A stretch of DNA of 64,000 nucleotides. It comes from Edwardsiella anguillarum ET080813. GTDB taxonomy: Bacteria; Pseudomonadota; Gammaproteobacteria; Enterobacterales; Enterobacteriaceae. This document shows, piece by piece, positions 38,952 through 49,638 of the stretch; positions within the stretch are counted from its first letter, which is position 1; every line of letters starts with the position of its first letter. The stretch covers positions 1,860,001 to 1,924,000 of the forward strand of contig NZ_CP006664.1 of assembly GCF_000264765.2 (NCBI RefSeq). The letters are read 5' to 3'. A program made the position numbers and the translations under genes. The notes under the pieces are model-generated. The model saw nothing but the letters and a program-made list of their open reading frames with translations. It did not search any database and was not told the origin of the DNA.

Positions 38952-38972
38952 GGCATTGCGAGGTAAAAGAGG

Positions 38973-41249
38973 ATGCAGGTAATCAGTCATACCCTGGGGT
39001 TTCCACGTATAGGGTTACAGCGTGAGTTGAAGAAGGCACTGGAGGCCTACTGGTCGGGCAGCGCGCCCCAGAACGCGCTACTGGCCTGCGGCGCCGAGCT
39101 GCGCGCCCGCCATTGGCGTCAGCAGCATCAGGCGGGAATCGATCTGCTGCCGGTGGGCGATTTTGCCTGGTATGACCATGTGTTGGCGACCAGTCTGATG
39201 CTGGGGAATGTCCCGGCACGCCACCGGCGCGCCGACGGCGTCATCGATCTGGATACGCTGTTTGGGATTGCGCGCGGCCAGGCGCCCGGAGGAAAGCCCG
39301 CGGCGGCGGCGGAGATGACAAAATGGTTTAACACCAACTATCACTATATCGTGCCCGAGTTTACCCGCGGGCAGCGCTTTTCCCTTGGCTGGCGCCAGCT
39401 GCTGGACGAGGTAGATGAGGCGCTGGCGCAGGGATATCGGGTGAAACCGGTACTGCTGGGGCCGCTGACCTACCTATGGCTCGGCAAGGTAAAAGGGGCG
39501 CCTTTCGATCGTCTAAGCCTACTGGAGGAGGTACTGGCGGTATACCGTCAGGTGCTGGCCGCGCTGGCCGAACGCGGGGTCGAATGGGTGCAGGTGGATG
39601 AGCCGGCGCTGGTGCTGACGCTGCCGCCGGCGTGGCGCGATGCCTATCAGCATGCGTATCAGGCGCTACAGGGGCCGGTGAAGCTGCTGCTGACCACCTA
39701 CTTTGGCGACATCGGCCACCACCTGCCGACGATCTGTGCTCTGCCGGTGCAGGGGCTGCACGTCGATCTGGTTCAGGGCGCGGTCGATGCGCTGGCGCTC
39801 CACCGTCAGCTGCCCGCCGACTGGGTGCTATCGCTGGGCGCGATCAGCGGTCGTAACGTCTGGCGCGCCGATCTGGCCGATTGGCAGACGCGTCTGCAGC
39901 CGCTGGTCGGTCAGCGGCCGATCTGGCTGGGCAGTTCCTGCTCCCTGCTGCATACGCCTATTGATCTGAGTGCGGAAACCCAGCTGGATGAGGAGGTGAA
40001 AAGCTGGTTTGCCTTTGCCCTGCAGAAGTGTGACGAGCTGGCGCTGCTGACCCAGGCCCTGAACGATCCTGCGCCGCGGCGGGAGGCGTTGCTGAGCTAC
40101 AGTGCGCCGCTATACCTGCGTCACCGCTCCGAGCGGGTTCATAACCCGGCGGTAGCCGAGCGTCTGGCCGCGCTGACCGATGCGGATACGCAGCGCCCCA
40201 GCGGATACCCCCAGCGCGCTCGGCGTCAGCGCCAGCGCTTTGCACTGCCGCGCTGGCCGACGACGACCATCGGCTCATTCCCGCAGACGCCGGCTATCCG
40301 CACCCTGCGCCTCGACTTTCGCCGTGGGCAGCTGACCCCGCCGCACTATCGTCGGGGAATAGCCGATCACATCCGCCAGGCGATTAGCGAGCAGGAGCTA
40401 CTGGGGCTGGACGTACTGGTGCACGGTGAGGCCGAACGTAATGATATGGTGGAGTATTTCGGTGAGCAGCTGGAGGGGTTTGTGTTTACCCGTAACGGCT
40501 GGGTACAGAGCTATGGCTCACGCTGTGTAAAGCCGCCGGTGATCGTCGGGGATATCAGCCGCCCCGCGCCGCTGACCGTCGAATGGACCACCTTTGCCCA
40601 GGCTCAGACCTCCCGGCCGGTGAAGGGCATGCTGACCGGTCCGATAACGATGCTGTGTTGGTCGTTTGCCCGTGAAGATGTGCCGCGAGAGGTTATCGCC
40701 CGTCAGCTGGCGCTGGCGCTGCGCGACGAGGTAGACGACCTGCAGCGCGCGGGGATCGGCATCATTCAAATCGACGAGCCCGCGCTGCGCGAGGGCCTGC
40801 CGCTGCGTCAGGATGAGTGGCAGGCGTACCTGGCGTGGGCCGTGGCGGCGTTTCGTCTGACGGCGGCGGTGGCGTACGATGATACCCAGATCCATACTCA
40901 TATGTGCTACTGCGAGTTCAATGACATCATGGCGGCGATTGCGGCGTTGGATGCGGACGTGATCACCATTGAGACGGCGCGATCGGATATGGAGCTGTTG
41001 GAGGCCTTTTCTCGCTTCGACTATCCCAATGAGATCGGGCCCGGGGTGTACGATATCCACTCACCGAACGTGCCGACGCAGGCGGCGATGGTCGAGCTGC
41101 TGCGCCGGGCGGCACAGCATATTCCCGCCGAGAGGCTGTGGGTGAATCCGGACTGCGGTTTAAAGACGCGTGGCTGGGAGGAGACCCGACGTGCGCTGAG
41201 CAACATGGTGGCGGCGGCGCGCTTGCTGCGCGCGCAGACGCAGGCATAA
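38973..41249 (+). CDS. metE: Cobalamin-independent methionine synthase MetE
   Basis: MetE transfers the methyl group of 5-methyltetrahydropteroyl-triglutamate to homocysteine. It has 758 residues (E. coli 753) as two TIM-barrel halves. Zinc ligands are visible at His643 and Cys645 in THMCYC and Cys728 in [10 protein letters not shown]. The N-terminus reads [19 protein letters not shown], as in the family. GAGG lies nine bases before the ATG. Expression should depend on MetR and MetJ. Confidence 0.97.
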   Translation: MQVISHTLGFPRIGLQRELKKALEAYWSGSAPQNALLACGAELRARHWRQQHQAGIDLLPVGDFAWYDHVLATSLMLGNVPARHRRADGVIDLDTLFGIARGQAPGGKPAAAAEMTKWFNTNYHYIVPEFTRGQRFSLGWRQLLDEVDEALAQGYRVKPVLLGPLTYLWLGKVKGAPFDRLSLLEEVLAVYRQVLAALAERGVEWVQVDEPALVLTLPPAWRDAYQHAYQALQGPVKLLLTTYFGDIGHHLPTICALPVQGLHVDLVQGAVDALALHRQLPADWVLSLGAISGRNVWRADLADWQTRLQPLVGQRPIWLGSSCSLLHTPIDLSAETQLDEEVKSWFAFALQKCDELALLTQALNDPAPRREALLSYSAPLYLRHRSERVHNPAVAERLAALTDADTQRPSGYPQRARRQRQRFALPRWPTTTIGSFPQTPAIRTLRLDFRRGQLTPPHYRRGIADHIRQAISEQELLGLDVLVHGEAERNDMVEYFGEQLEGFVFTRNGWVQSYGSRCVKPPVIVGDISRPAPLTVEWTTFAQAQTSRPVKGMLTGPITMLCWSFAREDVPREVIARQLALALRDEVDDLQRAGIGIIQIDEPALREGLPLRQDEWQAYLAWAVAAFRLTAAVAYDDTQIHTHMCYCEFNDIMAAIAALDADVITIETARSDMELLEAFSRFDYPNEIGPGVYDIHSPNVPTQAAMVELLRRAAQHIPAERLWVNPDCGLKTRGWEETRRALSNMVAAARLLRAQTQA

Positions 41250-41280
41250 AAAAACGGGCGGGAGCGACTGCTCCCGCCCG
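41248..41280 (-). terminator. udp terminator, probably bidirectional
   Basis: CGGGCGGGAGC (41255-41265) and GCTCCCGCCCG (41270-41280) form a perfect 11-bp stem around GACT. On the minus strand seven T residues follow, so it ends udp; the stem could also stop metE. Confidence 0.88.
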
Positions 41281-41297
41281 CAATACCGCGATGATAC

Positions 41298-42065
41298 TTA
41301 GTCCTGCAGCAGACGGCGTGCGGCATCGACGACGATTTTTACCGCGTGCGATTCGGTCTGCTTCATGGTCTCCGCGTTGGGGATCTCTTGCTGGGTGCGG
41401 TTGACGATGACCCCGGCCACCATCCCGGCGCGCAGCCCCTGGCTGGAGCACATGGTCAGCAGCGTGGCGGACTCCATCTCGAAGTTCATCACGCCCATCT
41501 CTTGCCACTCTTTCATCGAGCCGCGGAAGCGGCGGGTTACACGGCCTGAGAAGGTATCATAGCGCTCCTGACCCGGGTAGAAGGTGTCGGAGGAGGCGGT
41601 GATCCCGACGTGGGTCGCAGCGCCGACGGCGCGGGCGGCATCGACCAGCGCGGTGGTGCAGGTGAAGTCGGCAACGGCCGGGAACTCCATCGGCGCGAAG
41701 TGCAGGCTGGCGCCGTCAAGGCGTACGGAGGCGGTGGTGACCAGCACGTCGCCGACGTTGATGTGCGGCTGAATGGCACCGGTGGTCCCGACGCGCAGGA
41801 AGGTACGGATACCCAGCTGTGCCAGCTCTTCCACGGCGATGGAGGTCGACGGACCGCCGATACCGGTGGAGCAGACGATGACAGCCTTACCGTCCAGCTC
41901 GGCGCGCCAGCTGGTGAATTCACGATGGGAGGCCAGCTTGACCGGGTTCTCCATCAGTTTGGCAATTTTTTCCACGCGCTCCGGGTCGCCGGGCACGATG
42001 GCCAGCGTAGCACCGTGCAGATCGCTTTTGGCCAGTCCGAGGTGGAATACTTCAGGTTTAGACAT
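41298..42065 (-). CDS. udp: Uridine phosphorylase Udp
   Basis: Udp splits uridine into uracil and ribose-1-phosphate in nucleoside salvage. The chosen start gives 255 residues (E. coli 253). It carries [13 protein letters not shown] (phosphate site), [17 protein letters not shown] and [17 protein letters not shown] 42065 follows CAGGAG by about nine bases; ATG 42086 with its own GGAGG would add seven residues. Promoter and CRP sites are conserved. In E. coli rmuC follows directly; here two genes intervene. Confidence 0.95.
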   Translation of the reverse strand: MSKPEVFHLGLAKSDLHGATLAIVPGDPERVEKIAKLMENPVKLASHREFTSWRAELDGKAVIVCSTGIGGPSTSIAVEELAQLGIRTFLRVGTTGAIQPHINVGDVLVTTASVRLDGASLHFAPMEFPAVADFTCTTALVDAARAVGAATHVGITASSDTFYPGQERYDTFSGRVTRRFRGSMKEWQEMGVMNFEMESATLLTMCSSQGLRAGMVAGVIVNRTQQEIPNAETMKQTESHAVKIVVDAARRLLQD

Positions 42066-42115
42066 CGCTGCTGACTCCTGTGTCATCGTTATCCTCCGCT
42101 GAGGAACAAGGGATC

Positions 42116-42210
42116 ACTCTACTGAAATTCGTCGGATAAATGCGTGACTCAAGTCACTTGATATGAAGAAACGGTATCATTATCGACAAAAAATTGTGAT
42201 TATATTCACA
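42116..42210 (-). promoter_or_regulatory. udp promoter with two CRP sites
   Basis: On the minus strand the -10 is TAGAGT (plus 42116-42121). CRP sites are CGTGA-N6-TCACT (42143-42158) and the perfect TGTGA-N6-TCACA (42195-42210), with centres 52 bases apart. If the start is near 42109, they fall at -41.5 and -93.5, the positions known for E. coli udp, where CytR binds between them. Confidence 0.85.
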
Positions 42211-42401
42211 ATATATGGCGATAACGTCGGAATTTTAGACAGATTCCTGTGATGAGGATGACAGATCTTTCGCTCCTGCGCCGCCCCACGCGCCGCCCTC
42301 CCGCGGCTGCCGCTCGGGGGCGTTTTTCGACCGTTTAATTCGCCCGGTTACCGCTGGGCGATCCGCGATGACGCTGGCGGCGCCAAAGTGGTTAGGGTGA
42401 T

Positions 42402-42423
42402 CCCTGAAAAATCCTCAGGGGAG
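42402..42423 (+). promoter_or_regulatory. Hairpin masking the ribosome binding site of the CstA-family gene
   Basis: CCCTGA (42402-42407) pairs with TCAGGG (42415-42420). The right arm overlaps the Shine-Dalgarno AGGGGAG (42417-42423), nine bases before the ATG. A protein or RNA that opens or holds the hairpin could control translation; CsrA does so for E. coli cstA. The rest of 42211-42401 shows no clear element. Confidence 0.45.
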
Positions 42424-42432
42424 ATAATAACC

Positions 42433-44241
42433 ATGCAACATGCGATTACCTTCGTGTTGGCAACGCTGTGTATTCTTGCTATTTGCTACCGTCTGTACGG
42501 CCTGTTTTTCGTGAGAAAGGTGCTGCGTGCCGACGATAGTGAAGTCACACCCTCACATACCTATGAAGACGGTAAAGACTATGTGCCGACCAAGAAATGG
42601 GTCAACTTCGGCAGCCATTTTGCCGCCATTGCTGCCGCGGGGCCGCTGGTCGGGCCGGTACTGGCCGCGCAGTTTGGCTATCTGCCGGGCTTCCTGTGGC
42701 TGCTGATCGGCTGCGTCATCGGCGGGGCGGTACACGATACGGTGGTGCTGTTCGCGTCGATGAAGCATCAGGGAAAGTCACTGTCCGAGGTGGCTAAATC
42801 GGAGCTGGGCCCCATTGCCGGCTGGTGTACCGGTCTGGCGATGCTGTTCATCATTACCATTACCATGGCCGGGCTGTCCATGGTGGTGGTTCATGCCCTA
42901 GAGCGTAACCCGTGGGGAACCTTCGCCGTCTTTATGACCATCCCGATCGCCATCTGCGTCGGGCTGTGGGAGCGCATCACCGGCAGTATGAAAGGGGCGA
43001 CCTACGCCGGGATTGCCGCGATTATTCTGTGCGTTTTTGCCGGGCCCTACATTCAGCACACGACCTTCGGGGAGTGGCTGACCTGGAAGTCTTCAACCGT
43101 AAGCCTGCTGCTGCCGGCCTATGCCTTCTTTGCCACGGCGCTGCCGGTCTGGATGCTGCTGACGCCGCGCGGCTACCTGTCTAGCTTTATGAAGATTGGG
43201 GTCTTCGGCGCGCTGGTGGTCGGGGTGGTCTTTATCAACCCCGAAATTCAGTTTCCGGCGATCACCCAATTTATTCACGGCGGTGGTCCGGTACTGTCTG
43301 GGCCGGTATGGCCGTTTATCTCCATTACCATCGCCTGTGGCGCTATCTCCGGTTTTCACGCCTTTATCGGCTCTGGCACCACGCCGAAGCAGATCGACAA
43401 GTGGAGCGACATTCTGCCGGTGGGCTTTGGCGCTATGCTGGCGGAGTGCGTCGTTGGGGTCATGGCGCTGATCGCTGCCACCTCGCTGCACCCGGCGGAT
43501 TACTTTGCCATTAACTCCAGCGCTCAGGCCTGGGCCGGGCTGGGGATGGAGGTCGTCCACCTGCCGCAGCTGAGTCAGGAGATCGGTCTGGATCTGTACG
43601 GGCGGACCGGCGGGGCGGTGACCCTGGCGGTTGGGATGACGGATATCTTTATCCGGGTGCCGTGGTTTAGTAGCCTGGCCTCCTACTTCTTCCAGTTTGT
43701 CATCATGTTCGAAGCGGTCTTTATTCTGACGGCCGTCGATTCCGGCACCCGCGTGGCGCGCTACCTGCTGCAGGACTTCTTGGGGGATCTGTGGGCGCCG
43801 CTGAAGCGCACAGACTGGCTGCCCGGTTCGATTTTCTGCTCTATCGTTGCCTGCCTACTGTGGGGGTATCTGCTCAACTCTGGCGACATCAACTCGGTAT
43901 GGGCACTGTTCGGTGTATCTAACCAGCTGATGGCTTCCGTGGGTCTGATCATCGGTGCCACCATCATTCTGCGTCTGGCGACCAAACGTATTTACATGCT
44001 GACCTGTATTATTCCGCTGGTCTATCTGTTTATTACGGTGAACTACGCCGGTTACTGGATGGTGAAGCACGTTTACTTTAATCCGCAGGCGGCGGGCTAT
44101 AACCTGTTCAACGGGACGATCTCCATCATCATGCTGGTGCTGGGCCTGGTGATCCTGCTATCGGCCCTGCGCAAATGGCGTGAGCTGTGGATGAAGCGCG
44201 GCGGTGAGCTGGCCGCCGCGCAGGCGGAGGCAACGGCCTGA
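42433..44241 (+). CDS. Short-form CstA-family transporter (carbon starvation protein)
   Basis: A 602-residue inner-membrane protein with about sixteen hydrophobic segments and CstA-family blocks DYVPT, FAAIAAAGPLVGPVLAAQFGYLPG, GFHAFIGSGTTPKQI and LTAVDSGTRVARYLLQD. Enterobacterial CstA and BtsT (YjiY) have about 700 residues; this shorter form is like those of many Gram-positives and may be a separate subfamily. Family members import pyruvate or peptides. ATG 42433 was preferred over an upstream open extension (42388). It is inserted between udp and rmuC. Confidence 0.88.
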   Translation: MQHAITFVLATLCILAICYRLYGLFFVRKVLRADDSEVTPSHTYEDGKDYVPTKKWVNFGSHFAAIAAAGPLVGPVLAAQFGYLPGFLWLLIGCVIGGAVHDTVVLFASMKHQGKSLSEVAKSELGPIAGWCTGLAMLFIITITMAGLSMVVVHALERNPWGTFAVFMTIPIAICVGLWERITGSMKGATYAGIAAIILCVFAGPYIQHTTFGEWLTWKSSTVSLLLPAYAFFATALPVWMLLTPRGYLSSFMKIGVFGALVVGVVFINPEIQFPAITQFIHGGGPVLSGPVWPFISITIACGAISGFHAFIGSGTTPKQIDKWSDILPVGFGAMLAECVVGVMALIAATSLHPADYFAINSSAQAWAGLGMEVVHLPQLSQEIGLDLYGRTGGAVTLAVGMTDIFIRVPWFSSLASYFFQFVIMFEAVFILTAVDSGTRVARYLLQDFLGDLWAPLKRTDWLPGSIFCSIVACLLWGYLLNSGDINSVWALFGVSNQLMASVGLIIGATIILRLATKRIYMLTCIIPLVYLFITVNYAGYWMVKHVYFNPQAAGYNLFNGTISIIMLVLGLVILLSALRKWRELWMKRGGELAAAQAEATA

Positions 44242-44275
44242 TCCCGCGTTGCCATACGCTTTCCGATAACAATCG

Positions 44276-44304
44276 ACGGCCGATTTAACGGCCGTTGGTT
44301 TTTT
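44276..44304 (+). terminator. Terminator of the CstA-family gene
   Basis: ACGGCCG (44276-44282) and CGGCCGT (44289-44295) pair around ATTTAA, followed by GG and six T residues. Confidence 0.85.
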
Positions 44305-44359
44305 ATCGGGGTGACTACGGGTAAGCTGGACGCTTGACCGTCGTATGAGGAGTAAGGGC

Positions 44360-44887
44360 GTGCTAGACAGCCTTATTCAAGGCACCATCGAGTTTGTCCG
44401 CCTGCATCAGGGCTGGGCGGTGCCGCTGGTATTTTTCCTGGCCTTTGGTGAATCGCTGGCCTTTATCTCCCTTTTACTGCCGGCGACGGTGATCCTCTTT
44501 GCGCTGAGCGCCCTGCTGGGTGAGGGCGGCGTTCCGTTTGTCCCTGTCTGGCTGGCGGCGGCGGTCGGCGCCTTTTTGGGCGACTGGCTTTCCTATTGGC
44601 TTGGCTACCATTATCAGCATCAGATCAGCCATATGTGGCCGCTGTCGCGTAGCCCGCAGATACTGCAGCGTGGACACCGTTACTTTGCGCGCTGGGGGTT
44701 TTGGGGGGTCTTCTTTGGTCGTTTCCTGGGGCCCCTGCGGGCCGCCGTGCCGCTGGTCGCCGGGATTTGCGCCATGCGGCAGCGCTATTTTCAGTTGGCC
44801 AACCTGCTGTCTGCGCTGATCTGGGGTGCGGGGATTCTGGCACCGGGCATGCTGGGCATCCGCTGGCTGGGCCAGTGGATCGGGTAA
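44360..44887 (+). CDS. DedA-family membrane protein
   Basis: A 175-residue inner-membrane protein of the DedA/SNARE-associated (VTT) family. Blocks are FGESLAFISLLLPATVIL near the start, GAFLGDWLSYWLGYH, and FFGRFLGPLRAAVPLVAGICAM with the conserved Arg/Gly pair. DedA proteins affect membrane potential and polyprenyl-phosphate recycling. GTG 44360 follows AGGAG by seven bases; ATG 44345 lacks a binding site. It is not at this place in E. coli. Confidence 0.87.
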   Translation: MLDSLIQGTIEFVRLHQGWAVPLVFFLAFGESLAFISLLLPATVILFALSALLGEGGVPFVPVWLAAAVGAFLGDWLSYWLGYHYQHQISHMWPLSRSPQILQRGHRYFARWGFWGVFFGRFLGPLRAAVPLVAGICAMRQRYFQLANLLSALIWGAGILAPGMLGIRWLGQWIG

Positions 44888-44989
44888 CATTTTGCTGTGC
44901 GCCGTTTCGCATTCTGAACGGGTAATCTCTGGACATCCATACAGCTGCTGATTACCGTGTCGGGCAGGGATCTCACGGGGAGAGGCAGG

Positions 44990-46399
44990 GTGGAGAACGT
45001 AACGCTTTGGATACTGGCGGCATCGCTGGCCGGGATGGTTATCGGTTGGTTGGCGGCGGCCCTGCGGGCGCAGCAGGCGCGGGTTGCCCATGAGCAGGCG
45101 CTGGGCGCGCTGGATAGCCAGCTCGCCGCCGCCCAGGAGCGGATAGCCCAGCAGCGGCTGTGGCACGAAGAATGTGAGCGTCTAAACCAGGAACTACGCG
45201 CTCAGCGTGACGTCAATAGCGCCCAGGAGGCTGAGCTGCGCGAGGTGACGATCCGGCTGGAGGAGACGCGCATGGGCGCAGAAGAGAAGCAGCGTCTGCT
45301 GCTGAACGCGGAGCAGCGCCTGAATGTCCAGTTTGAGAATCTGGCTAACCGTATTTTTGAGCACAGCGGTCGGCGGGTCGAGGCGCAAAATCGGCAGAGT
45401 CTCGATGCCCTGCTGACGCCGCTGCGCGAACAGCTCGATGGCTTTCGCCGCCAGATCAACGAGAGCTTTGGCCAGGAGGCCCGCGAGCGTCACACCTTGA
45501 CCCATGAGATTCGCAGCCTGCAGCAGATGAACGCCCAGATGGCGCGCGAGGCGCTTAACCTGACGCGTGCGCTGAAGGGGGACAACAAGATGCAGGGCAA
45601 CTGGGGCGAGGTGGTGCTGAGCCGGGTGCTGGAGTCCTCCGGCCTGCGTGAGGGGCATGAATATCGCACTCAGGTCAGCGTGCAAACGGAGGAGAGCGGG
45701 CGCATGCAGCCGGATGTGGTGGTACACCTACCCCAGGGAAAAGATGTGGTGGTGGATGCCAAAATGTCGCTGGTGGCCTATGAGCGCTTTTTCAACGCGG
45801 AGGATGAGCACGAGCGTGAGCTGGCGCTGCAGCAGCATATTCTGTCGCTGCGGGCTCATATTCGCCAGCTGGGGCGTAAGGATTATCAGCGGCTACCCGG
45901 TCTGCGCACCCTGGACTATGTGCTGATGTTTATCCCCCTCGAGCCGGCCTTTCTGGCAGCGATCGAGCGCGATCCCGAGCTGATCAGTGAGGCGCTGCGT
46001 CACAATATTATGTTGGTAAGCCCGACTACATTGCTGGTGGCTTTGCGCACCATCAATAATTTATGGCGCTACGAGTACCAAAGTCAAAATGCACAAAAAA
46101 TCGCTGATCGTGCCGCCAAGCTATACGATAAAGTGCGCTTGTTCGTCGATGATATGTCTACACTGGGGCAAAGTCTGGAGCGGGCCCAGTCAAGTTATCG
46201 CCAGGCGATGAACAAACTGAGCCACGGGCGTGGTAACCTGATAGGCCAAGTGGAAAGTTTTCGCGGGCTGGGCGTGGAGGTTAAACGTCCGATCAGCCCG
46301 GCGCTGGCACAAGAAGCCTGCCAGCCGCCACAGGACGGAGAGCCCGCAGCGGTATCCGGCGAGATGGTGGCGCATCATGGGACTCCCTCTGTGCAGTAA
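44990..46399 (+). CDS. rmuC: RmuC, DNA recombination-limiting protein
   Basis: A 469-residue protein (E. coli 475) with one N-terminal membrane segment (about 3-22), a long coiled coil (about 25-125) and the RmuC nuclease-like domain (ALKGDNKMQGNWGEVVL, VVVDAKMSLVAYERFF). Loss of RmuC raises inversion between short inverted repeats in E. coli. GTG 44990 behind GGGGAGAGG is the best start; a GTG at 44957 is possible. The last 50 residues are low-complexity. Confidence 0.93.
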   Translation: MENVTLWILAASLAGMVIGWLAAALRAQQARVAHEQALGALDSQLAAAQERIAQQRLWHEECERLNQELRAQRDVNSAQEAELREVTIRLEETRMGAEEKQRLLLNAEQRLNVQFENLANRIFEHSGRRVEAQNRQSLDALLTPLREQLDGFRRQINESFGQEARERHTLTHEIRSLQQMNAQMAREALNLTRALKGDNKMQGNWGEVVLSRVLESSGLREGHEYRTQVSVQTEESGRMQPDVVVHLPQGKDVVVDAKMSLVAYERFFNAEDEHERELALQQHILSLRAHIRQLGRKDYQRLPGLRTLDYVLMFIPLEPAFLAAIERDPELISEALRHNIMLVSPTTLLVALRTINNLWRYEYQSQNAQKIADRAAKLYDKVRLFVDDMSTLGQSLERAQSSYRQAMNKLSHGRGNLIGQVESFRGLGVEVKRPISPALAQEACQPPQDGEPAAVSGEMVAHHGTPSVQ

Positions 46400-46521
46400 G
46401 GGCCCGTGCCGTCCGCGCTCCACCCTATCGTTGACACTGTGTTGCCCGCAGAGGGCGACGTTGAGGCTTCCGCGCCGCATGCGGAGGCCATGCGACCACC
46501 AATTTTAGGCTAAGGAAAGAA

Positions 46522-47277
46522 ATGGTAGATCAAACGCCGGAAACCACTCACTTTGGTTACAAGACCGTCGCCGCCGCCGATAAGGCGGGGAAAGTAGCGC
46601 AGGTGTTTCACTCCGTGGCGGGCAAGTACGACCTGATGAATGACCTGATGTCATTCGGTATTCACCGCCTGTGGAAACGCTTTACCATTGACTGCAGCGG
46701 CGTACGACAGGGGCAGCGCGTTCTCGATCTGGCCGGGGGTACCGGCGATTTGGCCGCCAAGTTCTCGCGTATGGTCGGCGAGCAGGGGGAAGTGGTACTG
46801 GCCGATATCAATGATTCGATGCTGAAGATCGGGCGGGAAAAGCTGCGCAACATGGGGATCGCCGGCAACCTGAACTACGTGCAGGCCAACGCGGAGGCGC
46901 TGCCGTTCCCTGAGAACTATTTCGACTGCATTACCATCGCCTTTGGCCTACGTAACGTGACGGACAAAGACAAGGCGCTGCGCTCCATGTTCCGGGTGCT
47001 GAAGCCGGGGGGACGTCTGCTGGTGCTGGAGTTTTCCAAGCCCCAGCTCGCCGCGTTGAGCAAGGCCTATGACGCCTACTCTTTCCATATTCTGCCGCGT
47101 ATCGGTGAGATGGTGGCGAACGATGGCGACAGCTACCGCTATCTGGCGGAGTCCATCCGTATGCATCCGGATCAGGAGACCCTGAAGGGAATGATGGCGT
47201 CGGCCGGATTTGAAAATACCACCTACGATAACCTGACCGGCGGTATCGTGGCTCTGCACCGTGGCTACAAATTTTAA
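46522..47277 (+). CDS. ubiE: Ubiquinone/menaquinone C-methyltransferase UbiE
   Basis: This SAM-dependent enzyme methylates demethylmenaquinone and the ubiquinone precursor. The product has the E. coli length, 251 residues. The SAM-binding motif [14 protein letters not shown] lies near residues 68-81, with [13 protein letters not shown] and [12 protein letters not shown] later. AAGGAAAG precedes the ATG. It starts the ubiE-ubiJ-ubiB group, with 15 bases to ubiJ. Confidence 0.97.
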   Translation: MVDQTPETTHFGYKTVAAADKAGKVAQVFHSVAGKYDLMNDLMSFGIHRLWKRFTIDCSGVRQGQRVLDLAGGTGDLAAKFSRMVGEQGEVVLADINDSMLKIGREKLRNMGIAGNLNYVQANAEALPFPENYFDCITIAFGLRNVTDKDKALRSMFRVLKPGGRLLVLEFSKPQLAALSKAYDAYSFHILPRIGEMVANDGDSYRYLAESIRMHPDQETLKGMMASAGFENTTYDNLTGGIVALHRGYKF

Positions 47278-47292
47278 TCTGAAGGAATCGGC

Positions 47293-47898
47293 ATGCTGAC
47301 CCCTTTGTGCACGGCGCTGCTGGAAACGGCGCTGAATGCTGCGCTGTATCGGGATCGCGCGCTTCAGTCTGCCCGCCAGCGTCTGGCTGGCCGGGTGCTG
47401 CAGATTTCGCTGGCGGAGCTGGAGGATCCTTTTTTCCTGATCTTTAGCCAGCGCCAGGTCGATGTGCTGGCCCTCTGGGAGGGCGCCGTCGATTGTCAGG
47501 TGACGACGCGGCTGTCCGTGCTGTCCCAGCTGCGCGACCGCCGCCAGCTGGCGGCGCTGATGCAGCGCGGTGAGCTGCGCGTCGATGGCGATATTCAGGT
47601 CGTGCAGCAGCTGGTTACTCTGCTGGATTTGGCCGAGTGGGCGCCGGCTGAGCTGCTGGCACCCTATACCGGTGATATTGTGGCACAGGGGCTGTGCTCC
47701 GCCGCTCAGCGGGGCGGGCGTGCCCTGCAGGGATCCCTGCGGCGTCAGCGCCACTACGCGCGCGATGCGCTGATTGAGGAGTGGCGTTTAGCGCCCGGTA
47801 CGCTGGAGTTTACCTGGTTTCAGGAGGAGGTCGCTGCCCTGCAACGCCAGGCGTCGGCGTTTGAACAGCGTCTTGCCCGACTGGAGAAATGTGTATGA
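47293..47898 (+). CDS. ubiJ: Ubiquinone biosynthesis accessory protein UbiJ
   Basis: A 201-residue soluble protein with an N-terminal SCP2 lipid-binding domain (about 10-115) and a C-terminal helix. E. coli UbiJ works with UbiK in the cytosolic Ubi complex that holds quinone intermediates. It starts [15 protein letters not shown] and lies between ubiE and ubiB as in E. coli. Its stop overlaps the ubiB ATG. In E. coli the 3' part of this gene also yields the sRNA EsrE; I cannot confirm that here. Confidence 0.93.
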   Translation: MLTPLCTALLETALNAALYRDRALQSARQRLAGRVLQISLAELEDPFFLIFSQRQVDVLALWEGAVDCQVTTRLSVLSQLRDRRQLAALMQRGELRVDGDIQVVQQLVTLLDLAEWAPAELLAPYTGDIVAQGLCSAAQRGGRALQGSLRRQRHYARDALIEEWRLAPGTLEFTWFQEEVAALQRQASAFEQRLARLEKCV

Positions 47899-49526
47899 CG
47901 CCCAGCGAACTGCGCCGACTTTGCCTGATTATTCGGGTTTTTCTCGCCTATGGCCTGGATGAACTGATCCCCCCAATGCGGATTACCCTGCCGCTGCGTA
48001 TCGGGCGTCGCTGCCTATTCTGGATGCGTAACCGTCACAGGGACAAGCCGCTGGGAGAGCGGTTGCGCCTAGCGTTGCAGACACTGGGACCCGTGTGGAT
48101 CAAGTTTGGCCAGATGTTGTCGACCCGGCGCGATCTGTTTGCGCCGGCCATCGCCGATCAGCTCGCGCTGCTGCAGGATCGAGTTGCTCCGTTTGACGGT
48201 GCGCTGGCGCGGCGGCAGATTGAGGCCGCGCTGGGAGGGCCTCTGGAACAGTGGTTTGACGACTTTGACAGCCAGGCGCTGGCGTCGGCCTCCATTGCGC
48301 AGGTGCATACCGCGACGCTGCGTGAGAATGGCCGAGAGGTGGTGCTTAAGGTGATCCGCCCCGACATTCAGCCGATTATCCGGGCGGATGTGCGCCTGAT
48401 GTACCGGCTGGCGGGATGGGTGCCTAAGCTGCTGCCTGACGGGCGCCGACTGCGGCCGCGCGAGGTCGTTCGCGAGTACGAAAAGACCCTGCTGGATGAG
48501 CTGAATCTGCTGCGCGAGGCGGCGAATGCGATCCAGCTGCGGCGTAACTTCGATGCCAGTCCGATGCTGTATGTGCCGGAGGTGTTTTCCGACTACTGCC
48601 GTGAGTCGGTACTGGTGATGGAGCGGATTTACGGGGTGCCGGTATCCGATATCGCGGCGCTACACGCGCAGAACACCAATATGAAGCTGTTGGCTGAGCG
48701 TGGGGTGCAGGTCTTTTTTACCCAGGTGTTTCGCGACAGCTTCTTCCATGCCGATATGCATCCGGGCAATATCTTTGTCAGCTATGAACACCCGCAGGAT
48801 CCGCAGTATATCGGGATTGACTGCGGCATTGTCGGCAGCCTGAACAAGGCGGACAAGCGCTATTTGGCTGAAAACTTTATTGCCTTCTTCAACCGGGATT
48901 ACCGTAAGGTTGCAGAGCTGCACGTCGACTCGGGCTGGGTACCGCCGGATACCAATGTTGAAGAGTTCGAGTTTGCTATCCGCACCGTATGTGAGCCGAT
49001 CTTTGAGAAGCCGCTGGATCAGATTTCGTTTGGCCACGTGCTGCTCAACCTGTTCAATACCGCACGGCGTTTTAATATGGAGGTTCAGCCTCAGCTGGTG
49101 CTCCTGCAGAAAACGCTGCTGTACGTCGAGGGGCTGGGGCGTCAGCTGTATCCGCAGCTGGATCTGTGGACCACGGCCAAACCCTTCTTGGAGAACTGGC
49201 TGCACGATCAGGTCGGACTGCCGGCGCTGATGCGGGCGCTGAAGGCTAAGGCGCCCTACTGGAGCGAGAAGCTGCCGGAGCTGCCGGAGCTGCTGTATGA
49301 CAGCCTGCAGCAGCAGCGTCGCCTACAGCACAGCATGGATAGCATGACGCACCGCCTGGGACAGCAGGGCAACAGACAGGGACGCGCGCGCTATCTGTTC
49401 GGTATTGGCGCAACCCTGTTGCTCAGTGGTACCATCCTGACCATGGCGAATATTGCGCTCTGGCCGATAGGGCTGTATGTTGCTGGAGTCGTGATCTGGC
49501 TCGCAGGCTGGCGTTATACCCGGTGA
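47895..49526 (+). CDS. ubiB: UbiB, ADCK/COQ8-family atypical kinase-like ATPase
   Basis: UbiB is needed for ubiquinone synthesis, probably mobilising lipid precursors. It is 543 residues (E. coli 546). The family's KxGQ motif begins at Lys70 (IKFGQML), followed by the Ala-rich loop ASASIAQVH, kinase lysine in VVLKVIRPD, catalytic loop [11 protein letters not shown] and DFG-like GIDCGIVG. Two membrane segments end the protein (about 495-540). ATG 47895 overlaps the ubiJ stop. Confidence 0.96.
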   Translation: MTPSELRRLCLIIRVFLAYGLDELIPPMRITLPLRIGRRCLFWMRNRHRDKPLGERLRLALQTLGPVWIKFGQMLSTRRDLFAPAIADQLALLQDRVAPFDGALARRQIEAALGGPLEQWFDDFDSQALASASIAQVHTATLRENGREVVLKVIRPDIQPIIRADVRLMYRLAGWVPKLLPDGRRLRPREVVREYEKTLLDELNLLREAANAIQLRRNFDASPMLYVPEVFSDYCRESVLVMERIYGVPVSDIAALHAQNTNMKLLAERGVQVFFTQVFRDSFFHADMHPGNIFVSYEHPQDPQYIGIDCGIVGSLNKADKRYLAENFIAFFNRDYRKVAELHVDSGWVPPDTNVEEFEFAIRTVCEPIFEKPLDQISFGHVLLNLFNTARRFNMEVQPQLVLLQKTLLYVEGLGRQLYPQLDLWTTAKPFLENWLHDQVGLPALMRALKAKAPYWSEKLPELPELLYDSLQQQRRLQHSMDSMTHRLGQQGNRQGRARYLFGIGATLLLSGTILTMANIALWPIGLYVAGVVIWLAGWRYTR

Positions 49527-49567
49527 TCCATACCCCGAATTAGGGAGATGTCGAAGGCCGAAAGGCG

Positions 49568-49595
49568 TTCAAAATGACGATGTGTACCGTATAAT
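49568..49595 (+). promoter_or_regulatory. Probable tatABC promoter
   Basis: TTCAAA (49568-49573) and a consensus TATAAT (49590-49595) are 16 bases apart, about 45 bases before the tatA ATG. Confidence 0.6.
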
Positions 49596-49638
49596 GCGGC
49601 GTCACGAATATAACCCCTTGCGATAGAGGTGAGTAAAA

